Positions 1 through 9,440 of a DNA stretch of 64,000 nucleotides are shown piece after piece (the stretch's first letter is position 1; every line of letters begins with the position of its first letter). Source of the DNA: Cricetomys ansorgei. Its lineage: Eukaryota; Chordata; Mammalia; Rodentia; Nesomyidae. The notes below the pieces were generated by a model. The model was given only the letters and a program-made list of their open reading frames with translations, did not search any database and was not told the origin of the DNA. The translations under genes were made by a program, and so were the position numbers. The DNA lies in the NCBI GenBank assembly GCA_026225945.1, contig JAMJFZ010001258.1:3486501-3550500 (forward strand), written 5' to 3'.

Positions 1-97
1 ACCCCTCACACCCCACAGTTAGAACCTACTCACACTCTACAGTTAGAACCCGCTCACACCCCACAATTAGAACCTGCTCACACCCTATAGTAAGAAC
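1..97. repeat. 24-bp minisatellite, about 4 copies
   Basis: Four head-to-tail units of 24-25 bp built on the core ctcacaccccacagttagaa. Units differ at a few positions (cacactctac, cacaccctat). The array touches the window edge and may continue to the left. It lies deep inside Atrnl1 intron 1. Confidence 0.85.
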
Positions 98-251
98 AAT
101 TTTCTCCTTCAAATCTCTTGATCTCTTCTTAAATCTTCCAACCTCACCTCAAGTGTGGTCATCACACTGTCAACTTACTCACAGTCTGATACTGTTCTAA
201 ACCACAGTCTTAAAACTCCAAACCCACAGACGGCCACGAACACCTAGCTTC

Positions 252-358
252 CCATTTATTCATGTACTCCTGCCCCTAATGCCCTTATATTCTCATTTTG
301 TGGATCCATTTATTCATGTACTTCCTGCCCCTAATGCCCTTATATTCTCATTTTGTGG
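252..358. repeat. 53-bp tandem duplication
   Basis: Copy 1 (252-303) and copy 2 (306-358) both run from ccatttattcatgtact to ctcattttgtgg. They are separated by 'at' and differ essentially by one inserted t. The near identity points to a recent local duplication. Confidence 0.95.
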
Positions 359-439
359 GCACCTCCAAAAATTAAGCAATATGCAATTCAACTATTTTAT
401 AAAATTTGTAAAATGCATTCTCAGTTTCAAACTATGGGT

Positions 440-566
440 TTTTAAATCAAGATAGCCTAGAACTTGCTGCATAGCCCGGACTGACCTGACGAATCAGGAA
501 ATCCCTCCTGCCGCTGACTGTGGAATGCCCTGATTATGACCGTGAACCACTGCGCCTGACTATCAT
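440..566 (-). repeat. Old B1/PB1-like SINE, antisense
   Basis: Weak match to an antisense B1: a 'gctgcatagcccggactgacct' block followed by 'aatccctcctgccgctgac' and 'gtgaaccactgcgcctgac'. It is strongly diverged, so boundaries are approximate. Confidence 0.5.
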
Positions 567-811
567 TAAACTACAATGCCTCTGTTCTGAACTAAGAACC
601 AAAGACATATCAGTTTATTAGGGCTCTAATTAGATGAGGGCCCTAAACTACTGGTCAACTGTCTGTATAAATGAGGGGTGACCGGAATGCAGCCACACCC
701 GTTTATTTACACTAACACTGCTACATGCTACAAAGACAAAGTTGAGCAGACACCACAGAAGCCATCTGAGCAACAGAGCCGTGGGAATCTCCTGACCTTC
801 TACAGAACCAG

Positions 812-1055
812 TTCTTGGGCTGCAGAGGTGGCTCAGAGGGTAAGAGCTGTACAGGCCTGGGTGCCCACATTCGTGTTATAAAAAAATAACCTCTGTGGCT
901 GCCAGGCATTCTTTGTGGGCAGAGACCAGAGGATGCCTAGGGCTTGCTGCCCCACAAGCACACACGACCAGCTTTTATGTGGGTTCTGAGACTTGAACTC
1001 GGATCCCCATGCTTGCCCGACAAGCGTTTTATCACCCGGGCTAGCTATGCAGCCC
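812..1055. repeat. B2/B3-type SINE fragments, head to head
   Basis: A short B2-type head (ggtggctcagagggtaagag) at about 820-845 reads on the plus strand. From about 975 to 1055 there is an antisense tRNA-type SINE head with 'acttgaactcggatccccat' and 'cttgcccgacaagcgttttatc'. The limits are approximate. Confidence 0.5.
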
Positions 1056-1125
1056 AAGATGGCTGATCTAAAGCAGATTTTCTAGCTGAAACACGATTTG
1101 CCAGTTTGTTGGTTTCCTTTTGTTG

Positions 1126-2335
1126 TTTTACATTTATTGACAGATAGTAGTTGTATGTATTTCTGGGGTACGATCTGATGTGTCAACACACACATACACT
1201 ATGGAGATGGCCAGAGAGCTACGGTGACAACAGCGAATAATCCAGCAATGGAGAGGCGGAGACAGACAGACCCCTGAGCTCACCCGCCCCATTCCGCCTA
1301 GCCTACTCGCTGAGATACTGTCTAAAAAGAAAGAAAAAGGCGGCGGGGAGCGGGGGTGGACAGCACTTGAGGACAATACCCATGGCCCTCCTCTCCTTCT
1401 ACATGAATGTACATATATGCACACGTGCACACACGCATGAACGCACAATCCTGTGCACGTACACACAAAATGCTAATTAGCACACCTCTCACCTCACAAA
1501 CTTACATTTCTGTCCAAGAGCATCTAATTCACCATTAGTGCTTTTGAAATATATAGTTTCAAATATAGGTCGCCTTGTGTACAAGAGAACCCCAGGACTT
1601 CCTCCTACCTGACTGAAACTCTGCACACATCAGTGCCTTTCCTTACCTACCCCTCACTCCCAGCACCTACCCTGAGTTCAAATCTTCAGTGAGATCAGGG
1701 GCTGTTTCTCTTTCCGTTCCTGGTTTATGCGCTTACTACAATGAGCTTTCCATTGCAGATGACATGATCCCCGCCGGCCTTGGGATTTCATTGTCCATGC
1801 CACTTTTCCAACCCATTCATCTATTGAATGAGCACGGACATTCTCCCCAAATCCGGGCTACTGTGAATGCTGCTACAGGAAACGTGGAAGCGGAGATGCT
1901 TCGTGAAAAGTGGAACTGCTGAATCACGTTTTCTACAGAATCACAAAATTCTGTTTTCAGTATTTAGAGAAGCTTCCTACTATTTCCAAAATGGATAATT
2001 CACATTTCCACTTATAAAAAATTCAGTTTCTTCACATTCTAGCCAACACTTGCTATTTCTCATCTTTTCATAATAGCTTTTCTAACAGGTGTGAGTTGAC
2101 TATAGTTTTAATTTGCACTCCCTATGCTTAGTGATGCAGAGCATAAATGTTATGCATTTGTTGGCCTTTTGTAAGTCTTAGGAGAATTCTATTCAAGTCC
2201 TTTGTCTGCTTTTAAATAGGCAGTTTTCTTGTTAAGTAGTTTGAGTCCCTTAGTTTGGATATGAGTCCTTTATGTAATGTATGATTTGCAAATATTTTCT
2301 TTTCAATCTGTAGAGCCTATTTTTAGTCTATTAGT
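1126..2335 (-). mobile_element. Ancient L1 (L1M type) 3' end, antisense, split by a SINE
   Basis: The sequence follows the antisense of an old mammalian L1 3'UTR and ORF2 end almost continuously. 'gacagatagtagttgtatgt' starts it at 1140, 'ctaattagcacacctctcacc' resumes after the SINE, then come 'cctacctgactgaaactctg', 'ccaacacttgctatttctcatc' and 'gatttgcaaatattttcttttc'. A SINE at about 1216-1467 interrupts it. No ORF survives. Confidence 0.8.
1216..1467 (+). mobile_element. Composite rodent SINE (B3/B4 type) inserted in the L1
   Basis: Middle part 'gagacagacagacccctgag' and 'cctagcctactcgctgagat', then a 'ggacagcacttgaggacaa' block and a CA-rich tail. This is the layout of composite rodent SINEs with a B1-like centre. 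L1 sequence on both sides is collinear, so this insertion is younger than the L1. Confidence 0.6.
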
Positions 2336-2960
2336 TGTTAGGACTTGCCACAACCTATGTGGCTAGGGTCTGAAGCAGACTAGAGGCAATGAGGGCCTGA
2401 CGGACACACAACCACGTGTACAGAAGAGCTGGGGCGTGATGGCTTCTCACACCATGAGGGAGCAGCACTCCGAGGCCACAACCAGAGCCTCAGTGTTCAC
2501 CACGCAGAGCAGAGAGAGGAGAAGTGAGCCAGTCCCAACAGGAGGCGTCTGGAGGCATCTCTGGCAGTGAGCATCTCAGAGGGAGAAGCTGCGTTTGCTA
2601 GTTTTGTACACACAGACCAATCATTCCTACTCAAAGCCCCAAAAGATGCTCTCCCATCCCTACAGGCTTCACCTGCAGAAGACTGCTGCTCCCACGGGGC
2701 TGAGGCATTGGGGTGGCCACATCCATGTCAACACACATCCACTGGGGACTTAACTCGCTGAGGGCTTCCTCTGCTCCTCCAACCTCTGCTGTGCAGGAGC
2801 TTTTAACCTGTCAGTCCTGCGTGTCTATGTCTACTTTGAGGTCTGTGCTTTGGGGGCATGGGCATACTTAAGAAGTCACCTCTCAGATCAGCACCGTGAG
2901 GTTTTCCCTTTGTTATCTCTAGAGAGTTGATAATCTCCAGCCTAGAGGGCTTCACTGTTG

Positions 2961-3380
2961 TGCTGGTTAGTTGCTTTGCTTTGTTTGTCTACTGGGCACA
3001 CCCTAGAGGCGTGTGGGAAGAGGGAACCCCAAGTCAGAAAACGTCTCGATCAGATTAGCCTGGAGGCTAGTCTGTAGGGCATTCTCTTGATAAATTATTG
3101 GTAAAGGAGCGTCCAGCCCATGGTGGGCAGTGCCACACCTGGGCAGGTGGCTATGCGTCATATAAAAAAGACTGAGCAAGCCACAGAGAGCCAGCCAGTA
3201 AGCAGTTTTCTTCCATGGCTTCTACTCTGGTTCCTGCCTCCAGGTCCCTTCCTTAAGCTCAGTCCCGACTTCTCTCAAAGATGGAGTGAGACTTGGAGTT
3301 TTAAGACACAATAAAGTCTCTCCTCCCAAGCTGCTTTTGGTCATGGTGTCCATCACAGCAACAGAGACCCTAACGACGAG
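2961..3380 (+). mobile_element. ERVL-like LTR (rodent)
   Basis: Begins with tgctggttagttgctttg and ends with 'gctgcttttggtcatggtgt' and 'gagaccctaacgacga', with an aataaag poly(A) signal at about 3310. The same ~400-bp element recurs in sense at 56781-57136 and antisense at 33139-33498. The copy at 56781 runs into ERVL-like leader sequence, so I read the family as an ERVL/MLT2-like LTR. The exact family name is uncertain. Confidence 0.65.
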
Positions 3381-3689
3381 GAGTGGTAAAGTCTACCAAA
3401 CACACCGTGGAGGAACAGTGCCCGTTCCACAAAAACTCTCCCAGTGAGTACTGAGGCTCCTCAGCAAGGCCAAACTGAAAACCTCTGGGAATTGACAAGA
3501 AGTATTTAGAGAAAGAAAAGACAGCCTCATGGGCTGGAGAGTCGGCTCTTGAAAAATCAAAAACAAAGGGGCAATTTAATGTGCAAAAGATTTGAAAGTT
3601 TCCTCACTGAAGAAGATGCACAGGTGGCAAGTGCAGACATGACAAGATATCCAACATCATCCGTCACTGGGGGATGCAGAATAAAGCCA

Positions 3690-3860
3690 GCGAGAGCCAG
3701 AGAGACGGCTCCAGGGGTTAGGGCACCTGCTGCCATCTAACCCGCGTTCCATCCCAGACCCCATGGTGGAACTGACTCCTGCGGTTGTCACCTGACCTCT
3801 ACACACGTGTCATGACACATCACATGGGACACACAACTGCACACTAAACGGACGTTTTTA
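3690..3860 (+). mobile_element. B3-type SINE
   Basis: Starts agccagagagacggctccag, with an internal 'ccatggtggaactgactcct', 'gtcacctgacctctacacac' and a CA-rich tail. This matches the B3 layout (…ggtgga…, gtcctctgacctccacac, CA tail). Confidence 0.65.
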
Positions 3861-3865
3861 GAAAG

Positions 3866-4795
3866 ACTAATGATGTATCACTTATCAGAGTGTCACAATT
3901 TAAATAGACGCGTATTGATGAGGATGAGAATTAACTAGAACATTCGCACACCACTTGGGAAGGTAAATGATTACAATCGCTCTGCAAAATAGTTTCTATC
4001 TTTTAAAGAAATTAAACATGCGGAGTTGGAGAGATGGCGTGGCAGTTAAGAGCACCGGCTGCTCTCCTGGGACCCAGGTTCAATGTCCAGCACCCACACA
4101 GTGAACCAGGTTCAATGTCCAGCACCCACACAGCGCCCACAGCTATCCGTAACTCCGGTTCCTGGGGATCTGCCATCCTCCTTTGGCCTCCAAGGCACAT
4201 ACCTAGGTGCAGCCAAAACACCCATACACATAAAATAATATAAAATAAATTTCTGTAACTTAAAAACAATTAATTATGTATTTACCAGATGATCCGGCCT
4301 TTGCCCTATTTGGTATTGCTCCTAGAGAAATAAAAGCCTACGTCCCATACAACGACTTCAACAGGAAAGTCCAGTCACCTTGTGAGGAATAGCCCAAACC
4401 GGAAACAACCCACAAGTCCATCAGAGGGCAACAGGAAAATGAAACAGGGTGTGTCCACAGATCGGAAATTATTCAGAAATAAAAGGAATAGACCACTAAT
4501 GTATCACTAGTGAATCTCCAAATGATTCATGGTGAAAGAAGACCAAAAAAGAATATAACACATGCAAAAAACTATAACTATATAAAATATAACACTTACA
4601 AAAAAACTAGAGAACACCAAGAGACCTGTCGTGAGGGGTGGGTAGGTTCTGAGGGGCAATGCTCGGCAATGAGAGGGAGGGAGGGAGGTGTTAAAGCTTC
4701 GGCTGTGACTGATACTTTCGTGGTCATTGCTACTGTGAGAGTTTCAGACACATACACATGAGACAAACTTTCCCAAATTCTAAACATTACAAATT
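3866..4795 (+). mobile_element. Ancient L1 (L1M type) 3' end, sense, split by B2
   Basis: L1 landmarks in sense order: 'gaacattcgcacaccacttg', 'ctctgcaaaatagtttctat', then after the B2 'tatttaccagatgatccggc', 'acaacccacaagtccatcag', 'attattcagaaataaaagga' and 'gattcatggtgaaagaagac'. It covers the same L1 segment as the antisense copy at 1126-2335. The B2 at about 4020-4263 splits it. Confidence 0.8.
4020..4263 (+). mobile_element. B2 SINE with 32-bp internal duplication
   Basis: Head 'gttggagagatggcgtggca', 'gttaagagcaccggctgctc', an internal 'tccggttcctggggatctgc' and a tail of 'cataaaataatataaaataa'. A 32-bp segment starting aggttcaatgtccagcaccc is repeated in tandem at 4076-4107 and 4108-4139. 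Confidence 0.85.
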
Positions 4796-5085
4796 ACAGC
4801 TCAGGGGCTAGAGACATGGCTGAGGCCACAAACACACACTGCTCCTGCAGAGGCACTGAGTTCAGTTCTCAGTACCCTGAATGGTAGACAGCTCACAACT
4901 GCCTGTAACTCCGGCCCCGGGGACTCTGAAGCCCTCTTCTGGACTCCTGGGCTCACACATTCATGCGCACACACAACACGCATACCACTATCCACACATG
5001 CACACCTATACACATATGCACATGCACATACATACACAAATACACACCACGTAATTTAAAAAATAAAATAAATTTTAAATTGCAA
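4796..5085 (+). mobile_element. B2 SINE with CA-rich tail
   Basis: Contains 'ggggctagagacatggctga', 'actgagttcagttctcagta', 'agctcacaactgcctgtaac', a CA-rich stretch (4951-5047) and the A-rich end 'aatttaaaaaataaaataaa'. Confidence 0.8.
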
Positions 5086-5089
5086 CTCA

Positions 5090-5150
5090 GTGTAGCACCT
5101 GCAGAGCACTTATAAGGCCTTGGCTTCAATGCACCGGACTGCAAAACATA
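5090..5150 (+). mobile_element. ID-like SINE fragment
   Basis: Weak match to an ID element: 'caactcagtgtagcacctgc', then 'gagcacttataaggccttgg' and 'ttcaatgcaccggactgcaa'. It directly follows the B2. Confidence 0.45.
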
Positions 5151-5713
5151 AAAATTAATAAGATGAAATTGCAGTTTTATTGTATGTGAATTTACAGAAA
5201 AAAAATAACTAATTAAGCGCTTTGTTTTGAAAGCAGTATGTATATCAAGGTCTGACTGGGGAGTCCAAAAGCCTCCTTCAGAAACCAGTAGATAAGCTAA
5301 GATTGAAGGTTCATCAGTAACTAGCCAAGCAAAGACTAGATGGGAAAGACTTCTACAAGTTAACTGTGTAAAATACCCTGGGGCCAAAATGAATTCACAA
5401 GGAACTCAGAAAACAAGTGCAGAAGCAAATCTGATTTGTTTAAGAAGCTAAACAATGGTGACAAAAAGAAAATCATAAGAGAAATACTTCACAAATTTAG
5501 ACTGAAACAGCCCATTTAAGCTGTTTTAAATTCCACTATACATTAACATACTTTATAAATACAATATAAATGATAATATAAATTATCTTCTCTAATTTTA
5601 CTTAGAAGTGAAGGCATACAGAGAACATTCCATTTTTCACATTAAAGTTATTCAAATGTTCCCTATAATTAACAATAAAGATTCGATATAAATATATCAT
5701 TTAAAGAGTAGCT

Positions 5714-5868
5714 AGGCCAGGAATGGTGGCAGAAACTTTTAATCCCAGCACTTGGGAAGCAGAGGCAGGCGGATCTCTGTGAGTTCGAGGCCAGCCTGGT
5801 CTACAGAGTGAGTGCCAGGCCGGCCAGGGATATGTAGAGAGATCTTGTCTCAGGGAGGGAAAAAAAAA
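5714..5868 (+). mobile_element. B1 SINE
   Basis: Clear B1 with 'taatcccagcacttgggaag', 'cagaggcaggcggatctctg' and 'gttcgaggccagcctggtct', ending in an A-rich tail. Confidence 0.95.
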
Positions 5869-7485
5869 TGTAACTTAGAAAAAATAATTGCAAATTTTAA
5901 TTCTGTCTCTTTTGTTGATAGAAAACATACTACTTCCCGACAGTATATGCTGGTTTTACTGTTATTAAAAATATAATTCTATTATAAGTCTGTAAAATTC
6001 AAAATCAAAATTTGACTATACTGAAGGCATAATAATTATGTATAAAATAAAGTTAATGATTTTTAAAATACCTAATATATAAGTGCTTATAATTCTACAA
6101 ATAATTCACATATAGTGAGGTGTTTTCTGACCTCATATTTACCAAGAGATTGGAATGACAAGAACTAAAGCTATAGTAGCAAGAAAATGTCTACGTTTCA
6201 ACACAAAGTATCAATTTAAAAAAAAAAAAAAATTTCAACTGTTCTACAAAAATAATTTACCAAGCTCCTAATAAAAATAGCATTCCTCATTCACACAGGC
6301 AGATTCTGTCAGAATGCTTCCCAGCCTAATGTTACACAACGCTACTCAAACATCATTGCAATTAGAGTCTTCTGTAGCCTTGACTATATTTCAAAACTGG
6401 CACTGTACTTTCTGAGTCTCAATCCTAAAACCTTTAGTCTAGCATGAGTGAAAATGGGTGTTAATTTTGTTTTTCCTTTGTCAGAAATGTCTTATAATTG
6501 TGAATGTTTTATTCCCTTCAAATGGAAACAAACAAACGTCTGGAACGGATGCGAGAGGGCTGAAGTATCCCTTCTGATACTGTTTGCTTCTGCCATTTCT
6601 TCTCCAGTCATCAATCTTCCAATCTAAAAAGGCAATTGAAGAATGCTCCATTCCCTAGTTGGAACATCTATAATAGAAAAAGACTAAGGTAACATACCAA
6701 TTAATTTTGACACCTGCTCACTGAGATTAATCGATCACTTTTCCTGACTGGTGTTAAGGCTGCTCTCACCCGGCTTAGCCACTGAAGGGAGACCATCCGG
6801 TTCAGGTCTTTCCCTCAGTGCTAAGTACCCTCCAAATGCTGGAAAACACGACTTCAGATAAACCTTTCACAGCTCACAGTGTGCTTTACCAAGAATAAAT
6901 TCTCCCTTATACATGACTCTATTCTTTGACATTAGCTACACTTTCTTTGCCCTTAAGAGTATTCGTGAAAAAGACACAGGTTAGTACTAATTATATTCAC
7001 CCTAATAACTTGTAATTCATAGAAAAATTAAGTCACATTTATCAAGAGCACAATGGATCATGGGAATAACATCCCAAGAAAGGATGAATATTCAATAAGT
7101 TCGGGACTCACATCATTTCAGTGTGTCTACTAAAACCTTCTCTTCTACTCAACCATGAACATCTTCCAGTGTTACTTTGTTAACCTGATGTGTGATTTCT
7201 CCCACTATCTGGGACAGCATCTAAGTGAAGGCACAGGCTGCTGACCTGGTTACTGACAAGGGTCCCGACTATAAAACACGGATATTGGACGGAGCGGCTC
7301 AGACCTGCGGCACTGTGCAGCCTCTTCAGACAAACAGAGCAAATGCACGTCCACAGAAGCCAAAACCCATTAGTCACGAGAGGATCAAACAAACTTCCAC
7401 ATCACAGAAAAATGTGAAAAAATGAATGGAGATTTCCATGTTGGCTGCTCCTAGCATACGTATATATTCAAGAAACCCCCTGACT

Positions 7486-7566
7486 AGGTAAGAGCTGGGC
7501 AGCACGTCACAGTGAGGGAATCTTACCAGGTAAGAGAGCTGGGCTGCATGTCACAGTGAGGGAAGT
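7486..7566. repeat. About 40-bp imperfect tandem duplication
   Basis: Copy 1 (7486-7527) and copy 2 (7528-7566) both start aggtaagag and contain gtcacagtgagggaa. They differ by a 2-bp insertion, a few substitutions, and their ends. Confidence 0.85.
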
Positions 7567-9007
7567 AAAGTCACTAATGAGGCATGATTCAGTCAGATCC
7601 CTCTTCTCGTTTTAAAACATCTTAAACTTTTAATTGGTACCTCTCTCAAACTATTTTAAATGTATCTGTAAAACTTAGGTATTAATTTCTGAAACTGTGA
7701 GTCCTGCAAACACTTAGCCCTACTGCTCCAAACAAACCTTATGAAATTTCACCTACGATTTCACTTCAAAACAACAAAATTAAATAGTAAAGTCTACTTA
7801 AATTTTGAAAGGGTCATTTTGGAACAAATGTTCTTACACTGAATGAGCTGCATTGTTCTAACCAGCAACAGTAACAATGTGGTACAGACAGTGAGGAAAC
7901 AACGTGCTGTGACGGAAACTCTCCTGGGACACAGTAACCGTGTGAGCCGTGCTCTCACCTTTGCCCCAAGGCCAGAGGTATTTCACCTAGATTTTGCTAA
8001 CTTCTTCACAACAAATACTAGCCATCTATCTGCATGATATAATTTCACAGGCACACATCAGCCAGCACACTTCGTGTCAAGCATCTAGAAGGCAAAATAG
8101 CAGAAGTGCCTATATTTAGCTTACCTAATGGCCGTGTACCTGCGGGCTGTCGGAGGGCCGCGCTAACGGCCTCAAGAACGCCTTTGCCTCCCCACAACCG
8201 CCCCACTTCTTTTCATAGCAAGCAGAAATCCAATGAAGCACCAGCCAATAGGGAGAAGTGTCTTTACTCGAGAGATGCACACTGCTCAGCCCTTCGGCTT
8301 CAGGAAAACCACACTGACGTTCCCATGCAACTGTCCAAAGTCACTCAAGCCAAGGCTGTCCTGACAAATTCAACACCTCTAAAAGTGCGAGTTCTGGAGT
8401 AAAGCCAGCTGGCTTGGAATCACGACTCAGCATTTTCTGTAACCTTGATCGAGTTAACTTAAATTTGCTGCCTGCGTTTCTCTCTAGCATAGAATTCTGA
8501 GTTGTAGACTTGTGGGGAAGGAGAAGGTGGATCTAGAGCTTATGACAAGGTAGGGATGCAGGGTGCCCACTGTCAGCCCCAGACACTGCCCTCAGGGGTG
8601 CTCGGTGGCCACCGGGGACTGGGCGCAGGGGAAGGATCTGGGCCACAATCCGAAACCTTCACACCTCTGGCTCCTCACGAGGCTCAGGGACCGTTGTGAG
8701 TTCTGTGCACCGTTTCTGATGGAAACACATATTGTCCTAATTGGTGGAGTTTGGCAGGGTGACTGTGAGGCTCTCCCTGCGCAGAGGATGACAAGCCGCT
8801 GAGGACTTGCTGAAAGCTCCGGGTCAGCGGGGCTGGAGCTCCCGGGCAGCTAGGGGCTGGAGGGGCGCAGCCTGGCCGAGGCCGCTCCGGGCACCGAGAT
8901 CCGGGACCCCGGGGCGGAGGGAGGGGTTGGGGTCCGGGGACCCAGGGTCCCGCGGTGGCTGGGGTCCGGGTACCTGGGGCAGGGCTGGGGTGCTGAGGCC
9001 CTGGGGG

Positions 9008-9138
9008 GGTCCCGCGGTGGCGGGCAGGGCTGGGGTCCCGGGTCCCGCGGTGGCGGGCAGGGCTGGGGTCCGGGGTCCCGCGGTGGCGGGCAGGGCTGGG
9101 GTCCGGGGTCCGCGGTGGCGGGCAGGGCTGGGATCCGG
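9008..9138. repeat. GC-rich 33-bp minisatellite in intron 1 next to the donor
   Basis: Four units at 9008-9040, 9041-9073, 9074-9106 and 9107-9138, each starting ggtcccgcggtggcgggcag. The last unit lacks one base. A partial, diverged unit lies upstream at 8945-8975. The plus strand is G-rich with many GGG runs. The array ends 45 bp downstream of the exon 1 end (in gene orientation). Confidence 0.95.
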
Positions 9139-9177
9139 GGACCCGGGGCGGCGCTGGGGTCCGGGGCCCGCGGTGGC

Positions 9178-9183
9178 ACTTAC
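9178..9183 (-). promoter_or_regulatory. Atrnl1: Splice donor of Atrnl1 exon 1
   Basis: The minus strand reads TTCAA|GTAAGTG, a near-consensus 5' splice site. The cut leaves the Lys86 codon as AA plus one base from exon 2 (exon phase 2). Without splicing the frame would stop at once (taa), which supports a real donor here. Confidence 0.93.
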
Positions 9184-9440
9184 TTGAACCTGCCCTGGCA
9201 GTGCTGGCACTGGTCCCCCACCCAGCCCGGGTCGCACAGGCAGGTGGAGTTGACACAGCGACCGGAAAAGCAGGAGCCGGTCCTCTCGCAGGGCTTGCAC
9301 CGGGACACCTGGGCGAACAGCGCCAGGTAGAGGAAGCCGTAGAGCAGCAGCCCGCCGCTCCGGTCCAGCGGCGGCCGGGAGGAGGCGCCCCCGCCGCGCG
9401 CCGGCCGAGCCCTGCACGGCCCCGGGGCGGCCGGCTCCAT
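9184..9440 (-). CDS. Atrnl1: Atrnl1 coding exon 1: start Met, signal peptide, first EGF-like module (partial gene)
   Basis: This exon encodes residues 1-85 plus two bases of codon 86 of attractin-like protein 1, a large single-pass membrane protein paralogous to attractin (EGF, CUB, kelch, PSI, C-type lectin and laminin-EGF modules). Family knowledge links it to melanocortin-receptor signalling and neural functions. Residues 1-28 are Pro/Arg/Gly-rich. Residues 29-46 (GGLLLYGFLYLALFAQVS) form a hydrophobic signal segment. Residues 48-81 form a Cys-rich EGF-like module (C51, C57, C62, C67, C69, C78, C81) with an N-glycosylation sequon N64-S-T. The block from KPCERTGSCFSG to QCQHCQGRFK is what identifies ATRNL1 rather than ATRN. 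The start is ATG at 9440 with a good Kozak context (gagATGG). The upstream frame stays open, but there is no other in-frame Met until 10367, far upstream. Odd points: the N-terminus is diverged and shorter than the orthologues I remember, and there is an extra Cys48 at the signal-peptide end. The rest of the gene lies left of this window. Confidence 0.93.

Larger units (their letters stand above)
1..9183 (-). other. Atrnl1: Atrnl1 intron 1 (5' part)
   Basis: This is inferred from the splice donor at 9178-9183. Everything to the left is transcribed from the minus strand as the beginning of intron 1, and no second exon is seen. Recognisable content is listed separately. The stretches 566-811, 2336-2960, 3381-3690, 5151-5713 and 5869-8818 are mostly AT-rich unique sequence in which I recognise no gene or repeat, apart from a small duplication at 7486-7566. 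Confidence 0.85.

Noticed and set aside
8420..8500. Possible MIR fragment ('gtaaccttgatcgagttaac')
   Set aside because: Only a short, weak resemblance, not enough to annotate.
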